In this document: one piece after another, positions 19,948 through 27,726 of the stretch
Layout of the letters: each line of letters begins with the position of its first letter
Position numbering within the stretch: position 1 is the stretch's first letter
Assembly: GCF_000559085.1 (NCBI RefSeq)
Contig: NZ_JALN02000001.1
Coordinates: 4,650,001-4,714,000, forward strand
Origin: Mycolicibacterium aromaticivorans JS19b1 = JCM 16368
Lineage (GTDB): Bacteria > Actinomycetota > Actinomycetes > Mycobacteriales > Mycobacteriaceae
DNA: 64,000 bases
Direction: 5' to 3'
Program-made: the position numbers and the translations under genes
Notes under the pieces: model-generated
The model's database searches: none
Told to the model about the DNA's origin: nothing
What the model saw: only the letters and a program-made list of their open reading frames with translations

Positions 19948-20402
19948 CAGCTGGGGTCGGATCCGATGCCCCTGACTTCACGCTCAAAGACCAGAACGGT
20001 CAGCCCGTCACGCTCAGTGACTTCCGCGGCGCGAAGAACGTGCTGCTGGTGTTCTTCCCGTTGGCGTTCACCGGCATCTGCCAGGGTGAGCTCGACTACG
20101 TTCGCGACCATCTGGACGAGTTCGCCAACGACGACACCGCCACGCTGACGATCTCGGTCGGGCCGCCGCCAACCCACAAGGTCTGGGCCACCCAGAGCAC
20201 GTTCTCCTTCCCGGTGCTCTCCGACTTCTGGCCGCACGGTGCGGTGGCGCAGGCGTACGGGGTGTTCAACGCCGACGCCGGCATTGCCAATCGGGGCACC
20301 TTTGCGATCGACCGCGGCGGCGTCATCCGGTTCGCCGACTGCAAAGAGCCGGGCGAGGCGCGCGATCCATCGGTTTGGACGCAGGCGCTGGCCGCCGTGT
20401 AA
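19944..20402 (+). CDS. ahpE: 1-Cys peroxiredoxin AhpE
   Basis: A 152-residue thiol peroxidase. The peroxidatic cysteine is Cys46 in [14 protein letters not shown], with the usual P...T...C arrangement. AhpE reduces peroxides and peroxynitrite and is recycled by mycothiol/mycoredoxin. An additional cysteine, Cys133, occurs in [12 protein letters not shown]; in the M. tuberculosis protein as I remember it this position is not cysteine, so this copy may form a disulfide that the 1-Cys enzyme cannot. Translation is coupled to the DUF3052 gene. Confidence 0.93.
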   Translation: MTAGVGSDAPDFTLKDQNGQPVTLSDFRGAKNVLLVFFPLAFTGICQGELDYVRDHLDEFANDDTATLTISVGPPPTHKVWATQSTFSFPVLSDFWPHGAVAQAYGVFNADAGIANRGTFAIDRGGVIRFADCKEPGEARDPSVWTQALAAV

Positions 20403-20415
20403 CCTGCCCGGGCAC

Positions 20416-20490
20416 GGGCGCGTAGCTCAGTGGTAGAGCTCTGGTTTTACACACCAGCGGTCGGCGGTTCGATACCGTCCGCGCCCACCA
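20416..20490 (+). tRNA. tRNA-Val (anticodon UAC)
   Basis: A complete cloverleaf with encoded CCA. Acceptor GGGCGCG (20416-20422) pairs with CGCGCCC (20480-20486), discriminator A, then CCA at 20488-20490. The D arm is GCTC...GAGC, the anticodon stem CTGG/CCAG encloses loop TTTACAC with anticodon TAC, and the T arm contains GGTTCGATACC. It reads GUA and, with modification, other valine codons. It marks the left end of the accessory block. Confidence 0.96.
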
Positions 20491-20500
20491 AGTTTTTCCG

Positions 20501-20506
20501 TAGCAT
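20501..20506 (+). promoter_or_regulatory. Putative -10 box of leaderless VOC gene
   Basis: TAGCAT is 7 nt before the ATG at 20514 and 11 bp after the tRNA 3' end. The run of T between them (20493-20497) has no stem, so it is not a convincing terminator. Confidence 0.45.
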
Positions 20507-20513
20507 CCGCATC

Positions 20514-20894
20514 ATGCGGCTCGACCATGTTGTCTTGTGGACCGAAGACATCACCAAGGCCATGGATTTCTACTCGCGTGTCGTCGGACTGGAGCCGGTG
20601 CGCTTCGATGAGTTCCGCACCGGCGAGGCGCCCTTCCCAAGTGTGCGGGTCTCGGCCGACTCGATCATCGACCTGTCGCCGGACAAGGGCGGTACCCAAC
20701 ACCGCGTCAACCACGTGTGCCTGGCGATGACCAAAGCTGAGTACGACGCCCTTGACCAACGCCTGCAGGCGGAAGGGATCGACACCGGTGACCGGCTGGC
20801 GCCGACGTTCGGTGCCCGCGGCTGGGGACCGGAAGGCATGTACTTCCCCGACCCGGACGGCAACGTCATCGAGGCCCGCTATTACGACGACTAG
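20514..20894 (+). CDS. VOC (glyoxalase/bleomycin-resistance) family protein
   Basis: A 126-residue vicinal-oxygen-chelate protein with the two beta-alpha-beta-beta-beta repeats: MRLDHVVLWTEDITKAMDFYSRVVGLEP opens repeat one, and HRVNHVCLAM then FPDPDGNVIEARYY form repeat two. Candidate metal ligands are His5, a His of the second repeat and Glu in VIEARY. Likely a lyase, dioxygenase or binding protein; the substrate cannot be inferred. The leaderless-type start directly follows tRNA-Val. Confidence 0.82.
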   Translation: MRLDHVVLWTEDITKAMDFYSRVVGLEPVRFDEFRTGEAPFPSVRVSADSIIDLSPDKGGTQHRVNHVCLAMTKAEYDALDQRLQAEGIDTGDRLAPTFGARGWGPEGMYFPDPDGNVIEARYYDD

Positions 20895-20955
20895 GTGTTC
20901 AGGACACCGAAGTTCGTGCGTATACGGTTGCGGTCTAGGAAAGGAGAGCGGACGC

Positions 20956-21555
20956 ATGTGGATTGCTCCAAGGAGTACCGCCGTTGCCGGCGCGGTTGTG
21001 GCGCTGGTGGCGTTGTCGGCGGGCTGTAGCAGCAACTCGAGTTCGCCGCCGCACACCTCGGGCTCATCCACGTCGGCGAGAAGCAGTGTCGTAGCGCCGA
21101 ATCCGGGACAGCCCGTTGATTACACGAAACTCTTGATCAAGCCGACCGACATCGAGGCGCCGATGACGTTTACTGCCGCGCCGCCTGTTTCGAACCCGGA
21201 TGGCCGGCCCGGCGCTGCGATTACGTTCAGCGGGCCAGAGAATTCCCGGGTCATCACCGACACCGTCTTGGTCTTCGCGGATCCCGCCGCCGCGGCCAAC
21301 GCTCTCGACTCTGCCAAGAAGGCCCTCGGCAGCACGGTGAACGGGACGCCCAAACCTGTGGACATCGGCACTGGAGGTACGAAAGTCGAGGGGAATTCAC
21401 CCGACAAGTCCAAGGGGAAGACGGTGTTGCTCTTCACGGAGGGGAGAGCATTCGTCACGATCGACTTCGACGCGCCCGCCGAGTTGTTCCCGCCCCCGGA
21501 ATTCGTCACTCAGCTGGGGCAAAAACAAGCTGCCGCCGTCAAGAACGGCCTCTAG
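20956..21555 (+). CDS. Putative lipoprotein, unknown function
   Basis: A 199-residue exported protein. The signal peptide MWIAPRSTAVAGAVVALVALSAGC ends in the lipobox LSAGC (Cys24), followed by a Ser/Thr-rich linker and a compact beta-rich domain including a TVLVFADPAAAANALDSAKK segment like that of mycobacterial DUF-type lipoproteins. The ribosome binding site AAGGAG (20941-20946) supports the ATG. The gene converges on a GntR regulator, with a shared CTAG at the stop codons. Confidence 0.8.
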   Translation: MWIAPRSTAVAGAVVALVALSAGCSSNSSSPPHTSGSSTSARSSVVAPNPGQPVDYTKLLIKPTDIEAPMTFTAAPPVSNPDGRPGAAITFSGPENSRVITDTVLVFADPAAAANALDSAKKALGSTVNGTPKPVDIGTGGTKVEGNSPDKSKGKTVLLFTEGRAFVTIDFDAPAELFPPPEFVTQLGQKQAAAVKNGL

Positions 21556-22247
21556 CGGTCCGAAATGCCTTGGGCTGGAAGCTCACCGATGAGTTCGTCG
21601 AGGAAGTGCCCGGCTTCGGTTCCGGCCCGATCGGCGTCCTGCTCGGCAATGGCCTCGATCAGTGCGGCGTGGCCGACATCCGGGTCCATCGCGCTGGTGA
21701 TGGCAACACTTTCGGTGACTGCTTCGGTCAGTCCCCGGTACAACTCGATGAGCACCGCGTTGTGTGATGCGCGGACGACCGCGAAATGCAACTGCGCGTC
21801 GGCCCGGGAGAATTCGGCCCGGTCGGCGCCGCCGTGCAGAGCGTCACGGCGGGCGAGCAATTCCTCGAGCTCGGCGAGGTCGTCCTTGGTGCGGGCAGCG
21901 GCGGCCAGTCGCGCCCCCTCGACCTCGAGGCACCGGCGCACCTGCAGTACCTCACGCAGTTTCGACCCGTACATCCGGCTCAGGGCGCCGGAGATCTCGC
22001 TGGTGGCCCGTACGTAGGTCCCGTCGCCCCGGCGGACTTCGAGGATGCCGCTATGGGCCAGCGCACGGACTGCTTCCCGCACGGTATTGCGCCCGACGCC
22101 GAGCGCCGTCGCCAAGTTCGGCTCGGTGGGGATCCGCGTTCCGACCGGCCATTCACCGGTGGTGATCGACTGCCGCAGCTGGTCGATGGCATGGTCGACC
22201 AGTCCGGCGGGGCGCGCGGCGGCTAACGGCATCAAAACCCTTTTCAT
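21552..22247 (-). CDS. FadR-type GntR regulator (FCD domain)
   Basis: About 231 residues. A winged-helix N-terminal domain (IPTEPNLATALGVGRNTVREAVRAL, about residues 40-64) is followed by an FCD all-helical ligand domain (LREVLQVRRCLEVEGARLAA). FCD regulators usually bind a small carboxylate with a metal ion. ATG 22247 is the longest start, but ATG 22232 has AAAAGGG closely upstream and may be used. It diverges from the CynX/NimT-type transporter with a 31-bp gap, so it likely controls that transporter and the downstream nitronate monooxygenase. Confidence 0.86.
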   Translation of the reverse strand: MKRVLMPLAAARPAGLVDHAIDQLRQSITTGEWPVGTRIPTEPNLATALGVGRNTVREAVRALAHSGILEVRRGDGTYVRATSEISGALSRMYGSKLREVLQVRRCLEVEGARLAAAARTKDDLAELEELLARRDALHGGADRAEFSRADAQLHFAVVRASHNAVLIELYRGLTEAVTESVAITSAMDPDVGHAALIEAIAEQDADRAGTEAGHFLDELIGELPAQGISDR

Positions 22248-22278
22248 CCGATCATGGGATGTATGACACGATAGCGCG

Positions 22279-23499
22279 GTGAGCCGCTACGAGCACGACC
22301 TGAGCCTCGAACTGGACGGCGCTTGCGAAGTGCCTCCCGTCGGGCGGGTCGTCGGCGGCGCGGTCCTGATCGTCGCGGTCGTCCTCACCGCGCTCAATCT
22401 GCGCCCCGCGGTCACCAGCATCGGGCCGGTGCTCGGCGACATGCAGCGCGCCCTCGGTGCGTCCGCGGTCTGGGCCGGCGTGCTGACCACACTGCCCGGA
22501 TTGTGCTTTGCCGGAGCGGGATTGGCGTCCGCGGCGCTGTCTCGCCGGTTCGGCCTCGGCCGATCTATCAGCCTGGCCCTGGCCACGCTGATCGTCGGAC
22601 TGCTGGTCCGCGTGCTCGACGGGCCGTACGTGGTGATCGGCGGAACCCTGGTCGCGACCGCGGGCATCGCCGTCATCAATGTGCTGATCCCGGTGGTGAT
22701 CAAGACGTCGTTCCCCGCCCGGCTCGGGCTGATGACCGGCATCTACACCGCGGCCCTGCAGGGCGGCGGCGCGCTGGGCTCGGCCGTCACCCCACCGCTG
22801 GAGAACATCTCCGGCGGATGGCGCCCGGCGTTGGGCGCGTGGGCCGTGCTGGCCGTCGTGGCGTTGGTGGTGTGGCTGATCGCCGCGCGCCGGGTCGAGA
22901 GTCCCGCCGACTCCACCGATTCCGGCGGCCGCCGGTCCCTGATCCGGAATCCCTTGGCCTGGACCGTGACGCTGTTCTTCGGAACGCAATCGCTACTGGC
23001 CTACATCATGATGGGCTGGTTGCCCGAAGTGTTCATCGACAGTGGGGTGAGCAAGTCCTCGGCGGGTCTGCTGGTCGGGCTGCTCTCGGTGATCGCCGTG
23101 CCGATCAGCCTCGTCCTGGCGCCGATGGCGGCGCGTGCCACCCACCAGAGCGGCTGGATCGCCGGGCTCGGGGCGTGTGGTTTTGCCGGTGTCATCGGGA
23201 TGTTGATCGCTCCTGACTTCAGTCCGCTGCTGTGGAGCGTGCTGATCGGCATCGGCATGAGCGTGTTCTCGTTGGCCCTGACCGTGATTGGATTGCGCGC
23301 GCGTACCCCAGAGGACACCGTGGCGCTGTCGTCGATGGCGCAGGGCTTCGGCTATCTGCTGGCCGGAATCGGCCCCTTCCTGTTCGGCACGCTCCATGAT
23401 CTGACCGGTGGCTGGACGGTGCCGTGGATCATGGTGCTCGGTGTGTATGTGGTGCAGATGGTCATGGGTGTGCTGGCCGGTCGCAACCGCTACGTCTGA
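22279..23499 (+). CDS. CynX/NimT-family MFS transporter
   Basis: A 406-residue, 12-segment major-facilitator protein. The LTALNLRPAVTSIGPVLGDM stretch in the first transmembrane region is the signature of the CynX/NimT (cyanate / 2-nitroimidazole) clade. The substrate is probably a small anion or nitro compound. It starts with GTG 22279 next to the divergent GntR gene and is followed 11 bp later by a nitronate monooxygenase gene, so uptake and oxidation of a nitro or nitronate compound is a plausible joint role (inference). Confidence 0.85.
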   Translation: MSRYEHDLSLELDGACEVPPVGRVVGGAVLIVAVVLTALNLRPAVTSIGPVLGDMQRALGASAVWAGVLTTLPGLCFAGAGLASAALSRRFGLGRSISLALATLIVGLLVRVLDGPYVVIGGTLVATAGIAVINVLIPVVIKTSFPARLGLMTGIYTAALQGGGALGSAVTPPLENISGGWRPALGAWAVLAVVALVVWLIAARRVESPADSTDSGGRRSLIRNPLAWTVTLFFGTQSLLAYIMMGWLPEVFIDSGVSKSSAGLLVGLLSVIAVPISLVLAPMAARATHQSGWIAGLGACGFAGVIGMLIAPDFSPLLWSVLIGIGMSVFSLALTVIGLRARTPEDTVALSSMAQGFGYLLAGIGPFLFGTLHDLTGGWTVPWIMVLGVYVVQMVMGVLAGRNRYV

Positions 23500-23510
23500 G
23501 GAGATGCGCA

Positions 23511-24467
23511 GTGCTGTCGACGGACTGGTCCCACGCGATGGGAATCGACGTGCCGATCGTCAACGCCCCGATGGGTGGCGCCGCCGGTGGCGCCCTGGCG
23601 GCGGCGGTGTCCACCGCCGGCGGCCTCGGCATGATCGGGATGGGAAGCTCGGCGACCGCCGAGAAGCTCGCGGCGGAACTACCGCATGTGTCGAACATCA
23701 ACCGGCCCTTCGGCATTGGCTTGGTCGACTGGGTGACGGCCGGCCAGCCGGACCTGCTCGACACCGCGCTGGCCGCCCGCCCTTCGCTGCTGTGCATCAG
23801 CTTCGGTGACCGGTGGGAGTGGGTGAGCCGTGCGCATGAGGTCGGCGTGCTCGCCGCAACCCAGGTTCCCGACCTGCTCACCGCGCAGCGCGCCGCCGAT
23901 GCGGGCGTCGACGTGGTGATCGCCCGCGGTAGCGAGGGCGGCGGACATGGCCGGCCCCTCGTCGGCGCGTTGCCATTGCTCACCGAACTTCTCGACCACC
24001 TCACGGTTCCGGTGCTGGCGGCCGGCGGGATCTCGTCGGGCCGCGGGGTGGCTGCGGTGCTGGCAGCTGGTGCGTCGGCGGCCTGGCTCGGGACCGCCTT
24101 CACGGCGTGCACCGAGTCGCTGCTGTCCGACGCGACGCGTGCCCAGCTGTTGGCAGCCGACGGAACCGACACCGTCACCACCCGTGTTTTCGACGTCGCG
24201 CTGGGCTACGCGTGGCCGCCTTCGCTTCCAGAACGGGTGTTGCGCAACGCCTTCAGCGATCGGTGGGACGGCGACGAAGGCTCACTCGGCGCCGAAGCGG
24301 CCGCGGAACTGGCCCAGGCCATCGCTGCCGAGGACTTCACCCGGTCGCCGATCAATGCCGGCCAGGGAGTCGGGGCGCTGACCGCGGTCCGGACTGCCGC
24401 CGACGTGATCGGCCAGCTCGGTAGCGAAGCGGCCGAGTTGCTGTCGCGCTGGGCTATGCCGGATTGA
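23511..24467 (+). CDS. Nitronate monooxygenase-family flavoprotein
   Basis: A 318-residue TIM-barrel FMN protein. The N-terminal PIVNAPMGGAAGGALAAAVS, the central VIARGSEGGGHGRP (NMO-type active-site His) and the phosphate-binding VLAAGGISSGRG loop define the 2-nitropropane-dioxygenase family. It would oxidise alkyl nitronates to carbonyl compounds plus nitrite; related enzymes act as NADH:quinone reductases. A GAGGAG ribosome binding site lies 7 nt before the GTG start. The 3' end overlaps the convergent reductase gene by 14 bp. Confidence 0.86.
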   Translation: MLSTDWSHAMGIDVPIVNAPMGGAAGGALAAAVSTAGGLGMIGMGSSATAEKLAAELPHVSNINRPFGIGLVDWVTAGQPDLLDTALAARPSLLCISFGDRWEWVSRAHEVGVLAATQVPDLLTAQRAADAGVDVVIARGSEGGGHGRPLVGALPLLTELLDHLTVPVLAAGGISSGRGVAAVLAAGASAAWLGTAFTACTESLLSDATRAQLLAADGTDTVTTRVFDVALGYAWPPSLPERVLRNAFSDRWDGDEGSLGAEAAAELAQAIAAEDFTRSPINAGQGVGALTAVRTAADVIGQLGSEAAELLSRWAMPD

Positions 24468-25557
24468 ACGCCTGGCGGGGGATGGTCAGCGGCAGATCGA
24501 CCGAGCTGACCAGACCCGGCTCCGCCTCGACGACATAGGGGATGGCGTTGACCACCCGCATCGCGGTGGCCACCATTGCGCCGGCTCCCGAGGTCATCGA
24601 TTCGATACCGGCCTTCTTGCGGTCCCGCAGTGTCACGTCGAACGTGCAGTCGATGTCCGGCGTTCCGGTGATCACCACGCGATAGCCCAGCGCGTTCGGC
24701 AGTGTCGGCCAGTTCGGCGCGACGTCGGGAGCCAGCCGCGTGACATGCTCGATGACGATCGCGTCTCTGCCGTCGACAATGCCGATCGCCTGCATACGCA
24801 GCGCGCCGCAGGTACCCGCCTCGACGGTGCCCATGGCCACCTCCAGCGTCCGCTCCGTCACCGCGCGGTCGAATGTCTCACGCACCGAATGCAATTCAAC
24901 GCCGAGCGCGTCGGCGACCATGCGGAGCTGGCCGTGCCATTCGCCCGCGATCGCGCCGGGGAAACTGATCCACGGTTGATACTCCAGCGGCCTGCCGAAG
25001 CCCAGCGCATCGCTCATGATGTCCGGCACGCCGTAGTCGTCGTACAGCCCGATCTCGTAGGAATGGATCTTCTCGATCCGCGATGACTGGGTCGAGAGCA
25101 CGAGCGGAAGGTAGTCGGCGGCGAAGCCGGGCTCGATGCCGGACGCGTAGAGCGTCACCTGACCCTGCTTGGCCGCGGCGGCGATCTGGTCGCGCCATTC
25201 GGCCGGCTCGTAGGCGTGCGGGTTGACCAGCCGGGTGGTGCTGGTCGTGACGACATTGATGCCCGCGCCGAGCAGCTTCACGTAATCAGGGATCGCCAAC
25301 GCGTCACGCTCCGGCCCGCTGGCGGCATACACGACACAGTCCGGCTTGAGCGCGATCAACGCGTCGGCGTCGGTGGTGACCGCCAGGCCGATCGGCTCGC
25401 CGTTGGCCAGCTCGCCGGCATCGCGACCGTCCTTCTCCGCGGAGTGGACCCAGACGCCGACCAGGTCGAGGTTGGGGCGCTCCTGAATGGCGCGGATCGC
25501 GATAGACCCGATACCGCCGGTGGACCACACGACCACCCGGTAGCTGCCACCAGCCAT
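24454..25557 (-). CDS. Dihydrodipicolinate-reductase-like NAD(P)-dependent oxidoreductase
   Basis: A 367-residue protein with an N-terminal Rossmann fold (YRVVVWSTGGIGSIAIRAI) and a C-terminal domain typical of the large actinobacterial family annotated as NAD(P)H-dependent amine dehydrogenase or DapB-like. The true substrate is unknown; such genes accompany P450s and SDRs in catabolic clusters. ATG 25557 is preferred because GGAGG lies 5 nt upstream; an upstream TTG would bury it. A paralogue of similar length is at 26647. The promoter carries copy A of the cluster's 15-bp motif. Confidence 0.8.
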   Translation of the reverse strand: MAGGSYRVVVWSTGGIGSIAIRAIQERPNLDLVGVWVHSAEKDGRDAGELANGEPIGLAVTTDADALIALKPDCVVYAASGPERDALAIPDYVKLLGAGINVVTTSTTRLVNPHAYEPAEWRDQIAAAAKQGQVTLYASGIEPGFAADYLPLVLSTQSSRIEKIHSYEIGLYDDYGVPDIMSDALGFGRPLEYQPWISFPGAIAGEWHGQLRMVADALGVELHSVRETFDRAVTERTLEVAMGTVEAGTCGALRMQAIGIVDGRDAIVIEHVTRLAPDVAPNWPTLPNALGYRVVITGTPDIDCTFDVTLRDRKKAGIESMTSGAGAMVATAMRVVNAIPYVVEAEPGLVSSVDLPLTIPRQAFNPA

Positions 25558-25569
25558 GACTGCCTCCAA

Positions 25570-25584
25570 AACCTAACCTTTGAT
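25570..25584 (-). promoter_or_regulatory. 15-bp cluster motif, copy A (upstream of 24454-25557)
   Basis: Read toward its gene, the site is ATCAAAGGTTAGGTT. It shares the core CAAAR-TTAGGTT with copies at 25646 and 30249. TAGGTT at its end can serve as a -10 box. See the findings for the comparison. Confidence 0.55.
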
Positions 25585-25645
25585 CCGGAACGTAACAGTC
25601 GCTCGTCGGCATGGTCAAGGAACCGGGCAAAGCGAAGCAGGAAGG

Positions 25646-25660
25646 AACAAAGTTTAGGTT
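25646..25660 (+). promoter_or_regulatory. 15-bp cluster motif, copy B (upstream of 25673-26650)
   Basis: AACAAAGTTTAGGTT on the plus strand, with outer arms AAC/GTT in inverted orientation. It ends 12 bp before the ATG at 25673 and lies 76 bp (centre to centre) from copy A in the same divergent intergenic region. Confidence 0.6.
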
Positions 25661-25672
25661 ATGGTGGCCCTG

Positions 25673-26650
25673 ATGTTCACGTTGCGGTTCGACATGCGCG
25701 CACCGGCGGGCTCGGCACCGACGGCCGATCTCTATGCGGCCGCGGTCGACATGTGCGAGTGGGCCGAAGACCGCGGGGCCGTCATCGCCGTGCTGTCCGA
25801 ACATCACGGCACCGACGACGGCCATCTACCGGCGCCGCAGCTGCTGGCTGCGGCAATCGCCGCGCGGACCAAGCACCTGGCGATCCTGCTGGCCGCGGTC
25901 CCCATCACCTTCTGGGATCCGGTCCGTCTGGCCGAAGAGATCAGCGTTCTGGACATCATCAGTAAGGGCCGGGTCTCCTACGCGCTCGGCATCGGGCACC
26001 GGGTCGAGGAGTACGAGCACTTCGGCATCGATCCGCACGGCCGCGGAAAGCGCGCTGATGAGTTACTCGATCTGCTGCGCAGACTGCTGCGCGGGGCGCC
26101 GGTCGACCACGACGGTCGACGGGTCCGGGTGATGCCGTCGCCATTCACACCCGACGGTCCGAGCCTGGTGATCGCCGGTGGCAGCACGGCCGCGGCCCGT
26201 CGCGCGGCCCGACACGGTCTGGGTCTCATCTCTCAGGTCGCCTCACCGGATCTCCGTGCGCTCTACGAAACCGAATGCCGGGCCAACGGATTCGAGCCCG
26301 GCATGGCGCAGTTCCCGGTCGACGGTGTCCCGACAACGGTCTTCGTTGCCGACGACCTCGACGCCGCGTGGCAGGAACTCGGCCCGTATCTCCTCCACGA
26401 CGCGGTGACCGCGGCGTCCTATCGGCACGACGACTCGGTGGCCAGCATCTCCCGCGCGTCGACGGTGCCCGAACTGCGCGACGCCGATGGTCCCTACCGG
26501 ATCTTCACCACCGACGAGGCGACCGAATACATCCGCGGCGGCAGGCCGCTGCCGCTGCTGCCGTTGTGCGGTGGCCTGCCACCGGACACGGCGTGGCGAT
26601 ATCTCGACCAGGCCGTCACCGCGAGCCGCAACGCCCGGGAGAAGCCATGA
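25673..26650 (+). CDS. Luciferase-like (LLM-class) flavin-dependent oxidoreductase
   Basis: A 325-residue bacterial-luciferase-like TIM barrel. Conserved features are VIAVLSEHHGTDDGHLPAPQLLAAAIA, the AVPITFWDPVRLAEEISVLDIISKGR strand-helix and the GHRVEEYEHFGID active-site segment. It uses FMNH2 or F420H2 to oxidise or reduce an organic substrate; which cofactor cannot be decided by eye. ATG 25661 and GTG 25664 in the same frame are alternative starts, but relatives start close to MFTLRFDMRAP. The stop overlaps the next start (ATGA), so it heads an LLM-reductase-P450 operon. Confidence 0.83.
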   Translation: MFTLRFDMRAPAGSAPTADLYAAAVDMCEWAEDRGAVIAVLSEHHGTDDGHLPAPQLLAAAIAARTKHLAILLAAVPITFWDPVRLAEEISVLDIISKGRVSYALGIGHRVEEYEHFGIDPHGRGKRADELLDLLRRLLRGAPVDHDGRRVRVMPSPFTPDGPSLVIAGGSTAAARRAARHGLGLISQVASPDLRALYETECRANGFEPGMAQFPVDGVPTTVFVADDLDAAWQELGPYLLHDAVTAASYRHDDSVASISRASTVPELRDADGPYRIFTTDEATEYIRGGRPLPLLPLCGGLPPDTAWRYLDQAVTASRNAREKP

Positions 26651-27714
26651 CACTGCGAGTCGTTGTCTGGGCGACGGGCGGTGTCGGGTCGATCGCCATC
26701 GACGCGATCCGGGGCCGGTCCGATCTGGAGCTGGTCGGGGTGTGGGTGCACTCCGCGGCGAAGGTCGGCAAGGACGCGGGGGAGTTGGCCGGCGGCGATC
26801 CGATCGGTGTCGCGGCGACCAACGACGCCGCCGAACTGATTGCGCTACAGCCTGATTGCGTTGTATACGCCGCAAGCGGACCGGATCGCGACGCGGGCGC
26901 GATACCGCACTATCTGATGCTGCTCGAGGCGGGGATCAATGTGGTGTCGACATCGTCAACCAGCCTGGTGTACCCGCCGGCCTACTACTCGCCCGCGTGG
27001 CGCGGTCAGCTGGAACGGGCCGCCGGCGCGGGAGATGCCTCGTTCTACGCATCAGGAATCTTTCCGGGATTCGGATCCGATCAGCTCGCGCTGCTGCTGT
27101 CGACGCAATCCAAGACGATCCGCACGGTGACAGTCACCGAGGTCGCGCTCAACGACCACTATCCCGTCGCCGACGTGATGATGAACGGGATGGGCTTCGG
27201 CCGCCCTCTCTCGTTCGAGCCGCTTCTGCAGACCCCTGGCTTCATCGAGATGGCCTGGCGGGCACCGATTCACCTCATCGCCGCCGGACTGGGTGTCGAG
27301 ATCGAAGAAGTACGGGGAACTCTCGACCGCCGTCTCACCGACCGCGGCATCGAGGTGGCCTTCGGGACCATCACGGCAGGCACGTGCGGCGCGGTGAGAA
27401 CGCGGGCGGCGGGCGTGGTCAACGGTCGCGAAGCCATCGTCGTGGAGCACATCATCCGGATGGCGCGTGGCGTCGCTCCCGACTGGCCGTCATCGGAATT
27501 CGACGCCGACTACCGCGTCGACATCGAGGGTGACCCGGACATCCACTGCGCCATGAACGTCGGGGCCGCCGAAGGACATCGCGCCGGCCACGCCGCGATG
27601 ACCGCCACCGCGATGCGGGTCGTCAACGCGGTTCCCTACGTCGTGGCGGCGCCGGCCGGCCTGCTCAGCTCTCTCGACCTGCCCACCACCCTGCCGCGCA
27701 ATGCGATCGACTGA
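26647..27714 (+). CDS. Dihydrodipicolinate-reductase-like oxidoreductase (second paralogue)
   Basis: A 355-residue paralogue of the divergent gene at 24454-25557, with the same Rossmann opening (LRVVVWATGGVGSIAIDAI) and the same blocks YASGIFPGFGSDQLALLLSTQS and MGFGRPLSFEP. The two are clearly homologous but not recent duplicates. Coupled by ATGA to the luciferase-like gene and followed 12 bp later by a P450. Likely an NAD(P)-dependent step on the intermediate produced by the cluster's monooxygenases; the substrate is unknown. Confidence 0.82.
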   Translation: MTLRVVVWATGGVGSIAIDAIRGRSDLELVGVWVHSAAKVGKDAGELAGGDPIGVAATNDAAELIALQPDCVVYAASGPDRDAGAIPHYLMLLEAGINVVSTSSTSLVYPPAYYSPAWRGQLERAAGAGDASFYASGIFPGFGSDQLALLLSTQSKTIRTVTVTEVALNDHYPVADVMMNGMGFGRPLSFEPLLQTPGFIEMAWRAPIHLIAAGLGVEIEEVRGTLDRRLTDRGIEVAFGTITAGTCGAVRTRAAGVVNGREAIVVEHIIRMARGVAPDWPSSEFDADYRVDIEGDPDIHCAMNVGAAEGHRAGHAAMTATAMRVVNAVPYVVAAPAGLLSSLDLPTTLPRNAID

Positions 27715-27726
27715 GAGGAGCGACGA

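Noticed and set aside
20491..20500. Terminator after tRNA-Val
   Set aside because: A T run is present but no stem-loop precedes it apart from the tRNA itself.
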